Assembly: GCF_000367365.1 (NCBI RefSeq)
Contig: NZ_BARF01000034.1
Span: 1-64,000, forward strand
From: Streptomyces prunicolor NBRC 13075
Lineage (GTDB): Bacteria; Actinomycetota; Actinomycetes; Streptomycetales; Streptomycetaceae
Direction of reading: 5' to 3'
DNA: 64,000 bases
Positions 48,010-55,580 of the stretch are shown in pieces. The position numbers and the translations under genes are program-made. Position 1 is the first letter of the stretch, and every line of letters begins with the position of its first letter. A model generated the notes under the pieces. That model searched no databases. It saw nothing but the letters and a program-made list of their open reading frames with translations, and was not told where the DNA came from.

Positions 48010-48873
48010 GTGAACGACACCTCCCACGCCATGAGCGACGACCCCCGACGCGAACTCGCGGAGTTCCTGCGCACCCGCCGAACTCGGCTGCGGCCGGAGG
48101 ACGTTGGCCTCGAACCCGGCCCGCGACGGCGCGTCGCCGGGCTGCGGCGCGAGGAGTTGGCCCTACTGGCGGGAGTGAGCTCGGACTACTACCAGCGCAT
48201 GGAGCAGGGCCGCGACGTACGCCCCTCCGAACAGGTCCTGGACGCCCTCGCGCGCGCCCTCGACTTCTCCGCCGAGGAGACCCGCCACCTGCACAGCCTC
48301 GCCGCCGCCGCACGCAACCCGGCCCGCCCGCCGCGTTCGTACGAGCCGGAGGAGGTACCGGACACCACGCTACGACTGCTGCACGGCATGACCGCGCCCG
48401 CTCTGGTCGTCGGCCGTTTCCTGGACGTGCTGGCCTGGAACCCGCTCGGCGGCGCCCTGTTGGGCGACTTCACCCGGCAGCCCCAGAAGGAACGGAACAT
48501 GCTGGCACTGTTCCTGCACCCCCAGGCCGACCGGACCTGCCCGAACCGGGCGGCCACCGTCGCGGAGCTGATCGGGATGCTGCGGACGCAGGTCGCCGCC
48601 GACCCGGGGAACCCGCGCGCCATCGAGCTGGTCGGTGAACTCGCCGTCCGCAGCGACGAGTTCGCGGCCCTGTGGGCCCTCCACGACGTGGAGGAACCGA
48701 CCCGCGGCCAGATGCGGCTCAACCACCCCCGGGTCGGCGAACTGAACCTGGACTGGGACGCCTACCCGATACCGGGCAACCCCGGTCCCGCGCTCATGGT
48801 CTGCACCGCGGCCGAGGGCAGCCTCGACGCCGAGCGACTCCAACTCCTCGCGGGCCTGCTCGACGCCCCCTGA
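48010..48873 (+). CDS. XRE family regulator with MmyB-like ligand domain
   Basis: A 287-aa regulator. A Cro/CI helix-turn-helix (about 15-75: AEFLRTRRTRLRPEDVG...VAGLRREELALLAGVSSDYYQRMEQGRDVRPSEQVLDALARAL) is followed by the MmyB-like PAS-type ligand domain (105-285), which in this family may bind fatty acids. No Shine-Dalgarno is present. CATACT ends six bases before the GTG, so the mRNA is probably leaderless. It is the likely regulator of the divergent quinone oxidoreductase. Confidence 0.88.
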   Translation: MNDTSHAMSDDPRRELAEFLRTRRTRLRPEDVGLEPGPRRRVAGLRREELALLAGVSSDYYQRMEQGRDVRPSEQVLDALARALDFSAEETRHLHSLAAAARNPARPPRSYEPEEVPDTTLRLLHGMTAPALVVGRFLDVLAWNPLGGALLGDFTRQPQKERNMLALFLHPQADRTCPNRAATVAELIGMLRTQVAADPGNPRAIELVGELAVRSDEFAALWALHDVEEPTRGQMRLNHPRVGELNLDWDAYPIPGNPGPALMVCTAAEGSLDAERLQLLAGLLDAP

Positions 48874-48886
48874 GGACGACCCCCGG

Positions 48887-49003
48887 TCAGCCGCCCAGCC
48901 GGAGCCCCGCGAGCCAGACGTCGGGCATGCCGGGTGCCGGCTCCTCGGCCGCCAACCGGGCGAGGATCTGCCGTGCGCGGCGCAGGAGTGCGAGGGCGGT
49001 CAT
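48887..49003 (-). CDS. 38-aa ORF downstream of the ECF42 sigma gene
   Basis: A 38-codon frame, MTALALLRRARQILARLAAEEP and so on to LAGLRLGG. The first 20 residues form a basic amphipathic helix. The start is preceded by GGAGG with 5-nt spacing, a near-ideal ribosome binding site, and a TGTCGA-N17-CGTC promoter lies 38-64 bp upstream. That promoter is inside the 3' end of the sigma gene, so the ORF can be transcribed both with the sigma operon and alone. The function is unknown. A role as feedback or effector peptide of the sigma system is speculation. Confidence 0.55.
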   Translation of the reverse strand: MTALALLRRARQILARLAAEEPAPGMPDVWLAGLRLGG

Positions 49004-49040
49004 CGGAACCTCCGGTGTCGTGGGCTGCTTCCACCCCACC

Positions 49041-49067
49041 GACGAACGGCTCCTACGCGGATCGACA
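49041..49067 (-). promoter_or_regulatory. ECF42-type promoter inside the sigma gene 3' end
   Basis: On the minus strand TGTCGA (49067-49062) and CGTC (49044-49041) are 17 bp apart. The -35 element overlaps the last codons of the sigma gene. About 45 bp is near-identical to the promoter region at 51421-51447. It points at the 38-aa ORF. Confidence 0.75.
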
Positions 49068-50309
49068 CTCCGCGAGCCGCTTCTCCAGAAACCTTCGCTC
49101 CGCTGCGTTCTCGACCAGTTCCAGCGCCCACTCGTACGCGACGGCCGCCTCCGCCGTACGGCCGCTGCGGCGCAGCAGATCGGCGCGGGTGGCGGGCAGC
49201 AGGTGATAGTCGGCCAGTTCGCCCGACCGCTCCAGCTCGGCCACCAACTCCAGTCCCGCGTCCGGGTGTTGGGCCATGCCCACGGCCACCGCCCGGTTCA
49301 GACGCACCACGGCGGAGGGCACGAAGCGCTCCAACTCGCCGTACAGGCCCGCGATGTCGGCCCAGTCGGTCTCCTCGGCGGTGGGCGCGGTGGTGTGGCA
49401 GGCGGCGATGGCGGCCTGGATCTGGTACGGCCCGGGACGGCCCCGGCGCAGCGCGGTCTCCAACAGGGCGGCGCCCTCGTCGACTTCGGCCCGGTCCCAC
49501 GCCGTACGGTCCTGGTCCTCCAAGGTCACCAGCTCCCCCGCCGCGTCCACGCGCGTGCCACGGCGGGCATCGTGCAGCAGCAACAAGGCCAGCAGGCCCA
49601 GCACTTCGGGCTCGTCCGGCATCAGGCGGGCCAGCACACGGGCCAGGCGGATCGCCTCCGCGCACAGGTTCGTCCGCACCAACTCGGCGCCGGACGAGGC
49701 CGCGTACCCCTCGTTGAAGAGGAGATAGACGACCCCCAGCACGCCCGTCGTCCGCTCGGGCAGCAGATGCGCGGGCGGCACCCGGTACGGGATACCGGCG
49801 TTGCGGATCTTCTTCTTGGCCCGCACGAGCCGTTGCGCCATGGTCGCCTCGGGGACGAGGAAGGCGCGGGCGATCTCCGGCGTGGTCAGGCCCGCGAGCG
49901 TGCGCAGGGTCAGCGCGACCCGGGCCTCGATGGGCAGCGCGGGGTGGCAGCAGGTGAAGACCAGCCGCAGCCGGTCGTCCTCGACTCCGCTGTCCTCACC
50001 GTCGTACTCCGGGTCGTACGGTCCCTCGTCCCGCCCCAGCACCGCGACCTCCCGCAGTTTCGCCGCCCCGACCGCCTCCCGGCGCAGGACGTCGAGGGCG
50101 CGGTTGCGGGCGGTCGTGGTCAGCCAGGCGCCGGGGCGGCGCGGGATTCCGTCGCGCCGCCACCGGTCGAGTGCCTGGGCGAAGGCGTCCTGCGCGCACT
50201 CCTCCGCGAGGTCCCAGTCGCCGGTCACCCGGATCAGGGTGGCGACGACCTGGCCCCACTCCTCACGGAAGGCGGCGGCGACCGCCTCCTCGACGTCCGG
50301 CACGTTCAC
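49053..50309 (-). CDS. ECF42-type RNA polymerase sigma factor (second copy)
   Basis: A 418-aa sigma factor. Region 2 (WDLAEECAQDAFAQALDRWRRDGIPRRPGAWLTTTARNRALDVLRRE) and region 4 (LAGLTTPEIARAFLVPEATMAQRLVRAKKKI) are clear. The last 230 residues form the TPR-like C-terminal extension (VYLLFNEGYAASSGAELVRTNLCAEAIRLARVLARLMPDEPEVLGLLALLLLHDARRGTR). Its GTG overlaps the DGPF gene stop by 4 bp (GTGA). Its own promoter motif lies upstream of the first operon gene and another lies at its 3' end. Confidence 0.93.
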   Translation of the reverse strand: MNVPDVEEAVAAAFREEWGQVVATLIRVTGDWDLAEECAQDAFAQALDRWRRDGIPRRPGAWLTTTARNRALDVLRREAVGAAKLREVAVLGRDEGPYDPEYDGEDSGVEDDRLRLVFTCCHPALPIEARVALTLRTLAGLTTPEIARAFLVPEATMAQRLVRAKKKIRNAGIPYRVPPAHLLPERTTGVLGVVYLLFNEGYAASSGAELVRTNLCAEAIRLARVLARLMPDEPEVLGLLALLLLHDARRGTRVDAAGELVTLEDQDRTAWDRAEVDEGAALLETALRRGRPGPYQIQAAIAACHTTAPTAEETDWADIAGLYGELERFVPSAVVRLNRAVAVGMAQHPDAGLELVAELERSGELADYHLLPATRADLLRRSGRTAEAAVAYEWALELVENAAERRFLEKRLAECRSA

Positions 50310-50647
50310 TCCCAGACCGGCCGCACCTCGACCGAGCCGCCGGCCAGCGCGGCGGGGTGCCGGGAGGCTAGCGAGATCGCCTCGTCGAGGTCGGCGACCT
50401 CGATGATGTCGATACCGGCGACGTACTCCTTCGACTCGACGAACGGCCCGTCGCTGAGCAGGACTTCGTCACCCTGGACGCGCACGGTGGTGGCGTCCGT
50501 GGCCGGCCGCAGCCGTGCTCCGCCGCGCATGAGGTCGCGGCTGCGGACCTCGTCGATGTAGGAGGTGAAGCGGGGGTCGTCGGCGATCTCGGCGGGGCTG
50601 AGTTCCTCGCCGCCGACGGGGGTGCAGATGAGCAGAACGTACTTCAT
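50306..50647 (-). CDS. YCII-related DGPF-domain protein
   Basis: A 113-aa protein: MKYVLLICTPVGGEELSPAE...VLLSDGPFVESKEYVAGIDIIEVADLDEAISLASRHPAALAGGSVEVRPVWE. It is a single DGPF domain, the standard partner of ECF42 sigma factors. It overlaps both neighbours by 4 bp, so the three genes form one coupled operon. Confidence 0.93.
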   Translation of the reverse strand: MKYVLLICTPVGGEELSPAEIADDPRFTSYIDEVRSRDLMRGGARLRPATDATTVRVQGDEVLLSDGPFVESKEYVAGIDIIEVADLDEAISLASRHPAALAGGSVEVRPVWE

Positions 50648-51381
50648 GACCGCTCCTCGGTCTTGTCGGCCGCGGCCGACACGTGTTCGTGGACGATCTG
50701 CCAGCGCAGACCGGCGTTGCGGTAGCCGGTGGTCACGCGCAGTACGTCGTCCAGCGGCCGGCCGTCGGCGAGGGTGCCGCGCAGCCGGACGAGGGCGTTG
50801 CCGAAGGCGATGGACTCGTCGACGCGGACGCGGAACTCCAGGACCTCGCGGGTCACCGGACCGGCCACGCTCGCGAACACGCCCTCCATGGCCTTGCGGA
50901 AGGCGTCGATCCCCTGCGCTTCCAGGCCGGTGGTGAAGTGGAAGGCCTCCACGTCCGGGGCGTAGCAGGCGACGACGCGGTCCACGTCCCCTTCGCGGGC
51001 CGCGTCGGTCAGTTCGGCGTCGAGCGCGCGGATCTCCGCCTCGCCCTCCTCCTCGCCGTCCATCGGCCAGAACGGGCGCACTTCCATCGCGCCGATGGTC
51101 GCCACGGGGTGCTTGGCGGCGGCCTCGACGGCCTCCTCCAGGGTGTCGCACTCCAGGATGTCGTATCCGGCGACGTACTCCTTGGTCTCGGCGAACGGCC
51201 CGTCCGTGCGCAGCACCTCCCCGCCGCGCACCCGCACCGTGACGGCCTCGGCGGGCTGCGCGAGCCGGTGCCCGTGCAGCCGTACGTTCCGGTCGCCGAG
51301 TTCCTCCACCCAAGGTTCTACGGGTGCCATCCCGGAGCCGTCGGCAGTGTCGTCGCCACACACGAGCAGCATGTATTTCAT
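50644..51381 (-). CDS. DGPF-SnoaL fusion protein
   Basis: A 245-aa two-domain protein. Residues 1-110 are a DGPF domain (VLRTDGPFAETKEYVAGYDILECDTLEEAVEAAAKHP); residues 118-240 are a SnoaL/NTF2-like domain (IRALDAELTDAAREGDVDRVVACYAPDVEAFHF...). GGAGG precedes the ATG. It is the first gene of the operon behind an ECF42-type promoter. The fused domain suggests a small-molecule or enzymatic output for the sigma module. Confidence 0.9.
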   Translation of the reverse strand: MKYMLLVCGDDTADGSGMAPVEPWVEELGDRNVRLHGHRLAQPAEAVTVRVRGGEVLRTDGPFAETKEYVAGYDILECDTLEEAVEAAAKHPVATIGAMEVRPFWPMDGEEEGEAEIRALDAELTDAAREGDVDRVVACYAPDVEAFHFTTGLEAQGIDAFRKAMEGVFASVAGPVTREVLEFRVRVDESIAFGNALVRLRGTLADGRPLDDVLRVTTGYRNAGLRWQIVHEHVSAAADKTEERS

Positions 51382-51420
51382 GGGTCCTCCCGGTCCTCGA
51401 TGAGCTTCCTACACCCCACC

Positions 51421-51447
51421 GACGAACGCGACCGAGCCGGATCGACA
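51421..51447 (-). promoter_or_regulatory. ECF42-type promoter, module 2
   Basis: On the minus strand TGTCGA (51447-51442) and CGTC (51424-51421) are spaced 17 bp, 40 bp upstream of the DGPF-SnoaL start. It matches the promoters at 24019 and 49041 in motif and spacing. It should give positive autoregulation of the operon. Confidence 0.82.
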
Positions 51448-51463
51448 CCCCGCGAAGAAAAAA

Positions 51464-51493
51464 CACGCATCCAAAAACCACGCGTCCAAAAAC
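51464..51493. repeat. 15-bp direct repeat CACGC(A/G)TCCAAAAAC x 2
   Basis: Two abutting 15-bp copies, each with an A5 tract, lie just upstream of the ECF42-type -35 element (minus strand) and next to the terminator at 51496-51526. They may act as the terminator's T-tract and as an A/T-rich upstream promoter segment at the same time. Confidence 0.7.
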
Positions 51494-51495
51494 AC

Positions 51496-51526
51496 GGAGA
51501 GGCCGGGGCACCGGCCCGACCTCTCC
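51496..51526 (-). terminator. Terminator of the MFS operon
   Basis: GGAGAGG (51496-51502) pairs with CCTCTCC (51520-51526), with an inner CCGGG/CCGG stem. On the minus strand it is followed by GTGTTTTTGG, a U-rich tract rare in this GC-rich genome. It ends transcription 24 bp beyond the MFS stop. Confidence 0.8.
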
Positions 51527-51550
51527 CGTACGACCCGTACGACTTACCTG

Positions 51551-53083
51551 CTACGCGGTGGCGGCCTGCACCGAAGGCTCCCCCGCCCCCACAACCGCGC
51601 GCTCGGTGTTCTTGCGGACCAGCAGCAGGGTGACCACCGCGCCCAGCAGTGAGGCGCAGCCGCAGATCACCACACCGACGGCCATGCCGTGGCCGAGCGC
51701 GGTCTGCGCGGCGGCCTTGGCCTGCGCGCTGCCCGCGTTCACGACCGCAAGGGGACCGGCCGCCTTCTCCATGCCCGCGTCGGCCCCGCTGAGCTTGCCG
51801 ACGAGGGCGGAGGACGCGAGGCTCATCGCGATGGTGGAGATCACGGCCGGGCCAAGGCCCTGCCCGAACTCGCGGACCAGGCTGGTCGCGCCGCTGGCCA
51901 TGCCGGTCATGTTGATCGGTACGGCGTTCACGGCGGCGGAGGTCAGCGAGGACACCACGCAGATGAAGCCGATGCCGAGCAGCAGCACCGGGCCGATGAA
52001 GGCCGCCAGGGAGGTGGTGGTGATGGGCAGCGCGGCGATCCAGAACTGTCCGGCGGCCATGGGCAGCAGCCCGCCCATCAGGAGCCAGCGGGCGTCGATC
52101 TTCGTGAGCATCCGGCTGAGCACGGGTGCCAAGAGCAGCGGGATCAACTGCAGGATCACGAACGGCATTCCGGCCCGCAGGGCGCTGAGGTGCATCACCG
52201 CGCCGAGGCGGATCGAGACGCAGTAGGCGGTGCCGATGAAGCCGAACATGCCGGCCAGCGCGACGACGGCCGCCGCCGCGAACGACGGGATCTTCAGCAG
52301 GTCGAGGTTGAACATCGGCGAGGCCGCGCGGGTCTCCGCGACGACGAACCCGGTGAGTGCGACGGCCGCCAGGGCCAGCGAGCCGACGATCGCCGCGCTG
52401 CCCCAGCCTCGGTCGCCGCCCTCGATGATGCCCCAGAGCAGGGCGGTGAGGCCGACGGCGATGGTGATCTGCCCGGGCCAGTCCAGCGCGCGGCCTTCAG
52501 GGGCCTTGGAGTCGGTGACGAGCTTCCAGGAGGTGACCGCGACGACGAGACCGAGGACGACCGGCGGCACGAACGCCCAGCGGAAGTCGGCGACCGTGGC
52601 GAGGATCCCGGAGGACAGCGGGCCGAGCGCGGAGGCGAGGGAGATGGACAGCGCCCAGGTAGAGACGGCTTTCGCCCGGTCCTTGCCGTCCGGTGTGGCC
52701 GCCGCGATGACCGCGAGGGAGCTGGGGAACAGGGCGGCGGCGCCGATGCCGGCCAGGGCCTGCCCGGTCCACATCATGGTGATGTTCTGCGAGGTGGAGT
52801 TGAGGAGTTCACCGAGCGCCAGGACGATCCCGCCGAGCACCAACAGCCGCTTGCGTCCGAAGAGATCGCCCACCACACCGAAATTCAGTTCCAGAATCGC
52901 GGTGGGGAGAATGAAGGCCGAGGTGACCCAGGCTACTTGGGAACCCGATGCGCCGAATGCGGCCTGAATTTCTCCGTTGATGGGCGAGGGAACGGTAATG
53001 CACAACTGTGCCGCCGCGACCGCGAGACAGCATGCTATGAGTGTTCCGGGGTCCAGTCTTTTCAAGGAGGTCGAATCCGTCAT
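51551..53083 (-). CDS. MFS transporter, DHA2 (14-TM) family
   Basis: A 510-aa drug:H+ antiporter-type protein. It has fourteen predicted helices, and GDLFGRKRLLVLGG is the loop 2-3 signature. LGPLSSGILATVADFRWAFVPP is antiporter motif C-like. Members export antibiotics and other hydrophobic compounds. It is the last gene of an operon with a VOC protein and an SDR (11-bp gap), so it may export or protect against the compound those two act on. Confidence 0.92.
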   Translation of the reverse strand: MTDSTSLKRLDPGTLIACCLAVAAAQLCITVPSPINGEIQAAFGASGSQVAWVTSAFILPTAILELNFGVVGDLFGRKRLLVLGGIVLALGELLNSTSQNITMMWTGQALAGIGAAALFPSSLAVIAAATPDGKDRAKAVSTWALSISLASALGPLSSGILATVADFRWAFVPPVVLGLVVAVTSWKLVTDSKAPEGRALDWPGQITIAVGLTALLWGIIEGGDRGWGSAAIVGSLALAAVALTGFVVAETRAASPMFNLDLLKIPSFAAAAVVALAGMFGFIGTAYCVSIRLGAVMHLSALRAGMPFVILQLIPLLLAPVLSRMLTKIDARWLLMGGLLPMAAGQFWIAALPITTTSLAAFIGPVLLLGIGFICVVSSLTSAAVNAVPINMTGMASGATSLVREFGQGLGPAVISTIAMSLASSALVGKLSGADAGMEKAAGPLAVVNAGSAQAKAAAQTALGHGMAVGVVICGCASLLGAVVTLLLVRKNTERAVVGAGEPSVQAATA

Positions 53084-53094
53084 CGTGCGTGCCC

Positions 53095-53508
53095 TCACTC
53101 TGCGTTTTTCTCTATGAGTTCGATGAGATTTCCCTCGGGGTCACTGACCCAGGCCATGCGCACTCCGGGCTCGGGGGACGGACCGGGTGCCATGACCTCG
53201 CCCGCGCCATGGGCCATCAACGCGCCGTGGACGGGGTCGAGTTCGGGGGTGGTGACCGCGAAGTGCCCGTATCCCTCGGTGAGGGCGGCGGTCAGCGGGT
53301 CCGGCGCGCGAAGGCCGGGGGCGGAACCGGGTCTGGCGAGCAACTCGATCCGCCAGCCCCGCGGATGCTCCAGGACGACACCGCGCAGACCGGGCCCTTC
53401 GAGGTGGAACTCGAAGACGGTCTTGAGCCCGAACGCGCCCTGGTACCAGGCGACTTGTGCCGCCAGATCCCTTACGTTGACGCCCACATGGTCGAGTCGG
53501 GTGGTCAC
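53095..53508 (-). CDS. VOC (glyoxalase/bleomycin-resistance fold) protein
   Basis: A 137-aa single-chain VOC protein: LDHVGVNVRDLAAQVAWYQGAFGLKTVFEF, then WRIELLA, GYGHFAVTTPELD and VSDPEGNLIELIEK. Metal-binding candidates are His in LDHVGV, Glu in IELL, His in GHFAV and Glu in LIELI, the lactoylglutathione-lyase arrangement. It could be a small lyase, dioxygenase or binding protein. It lies 6 bp after the SDR gene. Confidence 0.88.
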   Translation of the reverse strand: MTTRLDHVGVNVRDLAAQVAWYQGAFGLKTVFEFHLEGPGLRGVVLEHPRGWRIELLARPGSAPGLRAPDPLTAALTEGYGHFAVTTPELDPVHGALMAHGAGEVMAPGPSPEPGVRMAWVSDPEGNLIELIEKNAE

Positions 53509-53514
53509 GGCGGC

Positions 53515-54285
53515 TCAGCCCGCCATCGCGCTGTCGCCGCCGTCGACCATGAGGTTGGCGCCGTTGACGAAGGCCGCCTCGTCGGAGCAGAGAAAGGCGG
53601 CGACCCGTGCGATGTCCTCGGGCTGCCCCACCCGCCCGACCGGGATACGCGCCTCCAACTGGGCCTTGGGGCCTGCCGGATCGTCGAGGAAGGGCGCGGT
53701 GGCGGAGGTGCGGGTCATGCCGGGCGCGATGGTGTTGACCCGGATGCGGTGCGGGGCGCCGGCCGCGCACAGGTGCAGGCTCATCGCCAACACCCCACCT
53801 TTGGCGGCCCCGTGGGGCACCATCGGCATGAACGGCGCCCCGCGTACGGCGGCCACGGACGCCACGTTGAGAACGGCCCCGCCACCGCGTGAGATCAGAT
53901 GCGGCCAGGCGGCCTGGGTGCAGAAGTAGGGGATGTCCAGCTCGTTCTTGATGGTGAAGTACCAGTCCTCGGCGGGCATCGTCCCGAACGGGCCGTTCCG
54001 CAGCGCGGAGGCGTTGTTGTAGAGGATGTCGATCCCACCGAAGGCCGCGATCCCGGCCTCGATCCACTCCCGGGCGCCGTCTTCGGTGGACAGATCCACG
54101 GGTGCGAGGGACCGCATGATTCCGCCGCCCTTTTCGACGAGTTCCACGGTCTCGGCCGCGCTGTCCACGTCGATGTCACAACCGAAGACTTCAGCACCCT
54201 CCGCAGCGAATACCAGTGCCGCGGCCCGCCCTATTCCAGCCCCCGTTCCACTGATGAAAGCGATTTTCCCGGCCAGTCGACCCAT
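53515..54285 (-). CDS. SDR-like protein with His replacing the catalytic Tyr
   Basis: A 256-aa SDR: SGTGAGIGRAA (12-22), NNAS at 90-93 in place of NNAG, Ser143 in NVASVAAV and Lys162, but the catalytic Tyr position reads His158 (PHGAAKGG). The fold and cofactor site look intact. Loss of the Tyr general acid should weaken or alter the reaction, although a few SDRs do use His or other residues. The ATG at 54285 was chosen over an in-frame TTG at 54294. It is the first gene of the SDR/VOC/MFS operon. Confidence 0.88.
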   Translation of the reverse strand: MGRLAGKIAFISGTGAGIGRAAALVFAAEGAEVFGCDIDVDSAAETVELVEKGGGIMRSLAPVDLSTEDGAREWIEAGIAAFGGIDILYNNASALRNGPFGTMPAEDWYFTIKNELDIPYFCTQAAWPHLISRGGGAVLNVASVAAVRGAPFMPMVPHGAAKGGVLAMSLHLCAAGAPHRIRVNTIAPGMTRTSATAPFLDDPAGPKAQLEARIPVGRVGQPEDIARVAAFLCSDEAAFVNGANLMVDGGDSAMAG

Positions 54286-54452
54286 GATTGCCAAGTCCCT
54301 TGTCCCGTGCCGCCGTGGTGCGGTGGTGGCAGCGTAGGTACGGCCATTGGCGAGAACAAGAAATGGGTCAACGAAGGGCCATCGGGGGTTCGTATGGCTG
54401 GTATGAGGCGGGAAGCCGGAAACTCCTCACAGGTTCACGGCAGGATGTCCCC

Positions 54453-55280
54453 ATGAGCACCGACGACCAGTCCCGGCTGATGCGCGCCAACCAGGCGAAC
54501 TGGGACGCCCGCACCCCCGTCCACCTCGCCAGCCGCTTCTACGGCCTCGACGGCGACCCGGACCCGGCCCGCTGGTTCGCCGCCTTCGAGTGGGACGACC
54601 TCGGCGAGCTGACCGGCCGTGACGTGCTCCACCTCCAGTGTCACCTCGGCACCGAGACCCTCGCGTTCGCACAGCGCGGGGCGCGTGCCACGGGCCTCGA
54701 CTTCTCCGAGGCGTCCGTCGCGGCCGCGAACGACATCGCGGCGAAGGCGGGCCTCGACGTCGACTACGTACAGGCGAACGTGTACGACGCCGTAGCGGCC
54801 CTGGGACAACGGCAGTTCGACGTCGTGTACACCGGCAAGGGTGCCCTGTGCTACCTGCCCGACCTACCACGCTGGGCGGACACGGTCGCCCAACTCCTGC
54901 GCCCCGGCGGCCTGTTGTACATCGTCGAGTTCCACCCCCTGCTCAACTCCCTCGGCCCGAAGCCGGCTCCGGGCGAAGGACCGGAACTCCTGCTGCGCCA
55001 CGACTACCTGGGCGGCGGGGGCCCGGTGCACCGGGACGCGACGTTCACGTACACCGACGGCCCGGCTGTGGCGGGCGCGACCGACAGCTACGAGTGGATG
55101 CACGGAATAGACGAAGTCATCAACGCGTTGACGACAGCGGGACTGAACATCCGGCACCTTCGCGAGAGCGACGAACTGCCGTGGCCGCGCTGGCCGCAGA
55201 TGGTCCGGACCGAGACCGGCTGGTGGTGCCTGCCCGAGCCCCGGATCCCCCTCCTGTACGGCCTCCTGGCAAGTCGCTGA
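54453..55280 (+). CDS. Class I SAM-dependent methyltransferase
   Basis: A 275-aa methyltransferase: VLHLQCHLGTETLAFAQRGARATGLDFSEASVAAA (motif I and acidic loop), VYTGKGALCYLPDLPRWADTVAQLLRPGGLLYIVEFHP (motifs II-IV). CHLGTET in place of GxGxG is typical of one actinobacterial subfamily. The C-terminal segment is rich in Trp and Pro. The substrate is unknown. AGGA precedes the ATG. It diverges from the SDR operon. Confidence 0.87.
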   Translation: MSTDDQSRLMRANQANWDARTPVHLASRFYGLDGDPDPARWFAAFEWDDLGELTGRDVLHLQCHLGTETLAFAQRGARATGLDFSEASVAAANDIAAKAGLDVDYVQANVYDAVAALGQRQFDVVYTGKGALCYLPDLPRWADTVAQLLRPGGLLYIVEFHPLLNSLGPKPAPGEGPELLLRHDYLGGGGPVHRDATFTYTDGPAVAGATDSYEWMHGIDEVINALTTAGLNIRHLRESDELPWPRWPQMVRTETGWWCLPEPRIPLLYGLLASR

Positions 55281-55289
55281 GCCCTACGT

Positions 55290-55314
55290 CACACCCAGAA
55301 CCGCACCGGGTGTG
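55290..55314. terminator. Weak hairpin after the methyltransferase gene
   Basis: CACACCC (55290-55296) and GGGTGTG (55308-55314) form a 7-bp stem with an 11-nt loop, 10 bp after the stop. No U-tract. The rest of the 300-bp gap to the rho paralogue shows no gene and would be its promoter and long leader. Confidence 0.45.
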
Positions 55315-55580
55315 CTACGGTGCGGTCAGCACTTGTGTACGCCCCGTTGTGGGCGCCGGTGCAGATCTGATTTCACCTTCGCCGAACAGCCCGTCGATCT
55401 CCGACCGGCACACCGGCTTCTCCACACCACTTCGTGACCGGCGTCTTTCCGCCGTACCCGAGGTGATGTTCCCCGCCGCCCCGAGGAGCGCCAGTTCGCC
55501 CTCCGCCCGCGGCTTCTCCCCCTTCCTTCCGCATGACACACCACAAGCACATGCACTCGTCCTTGAAAGGACCACCCATC

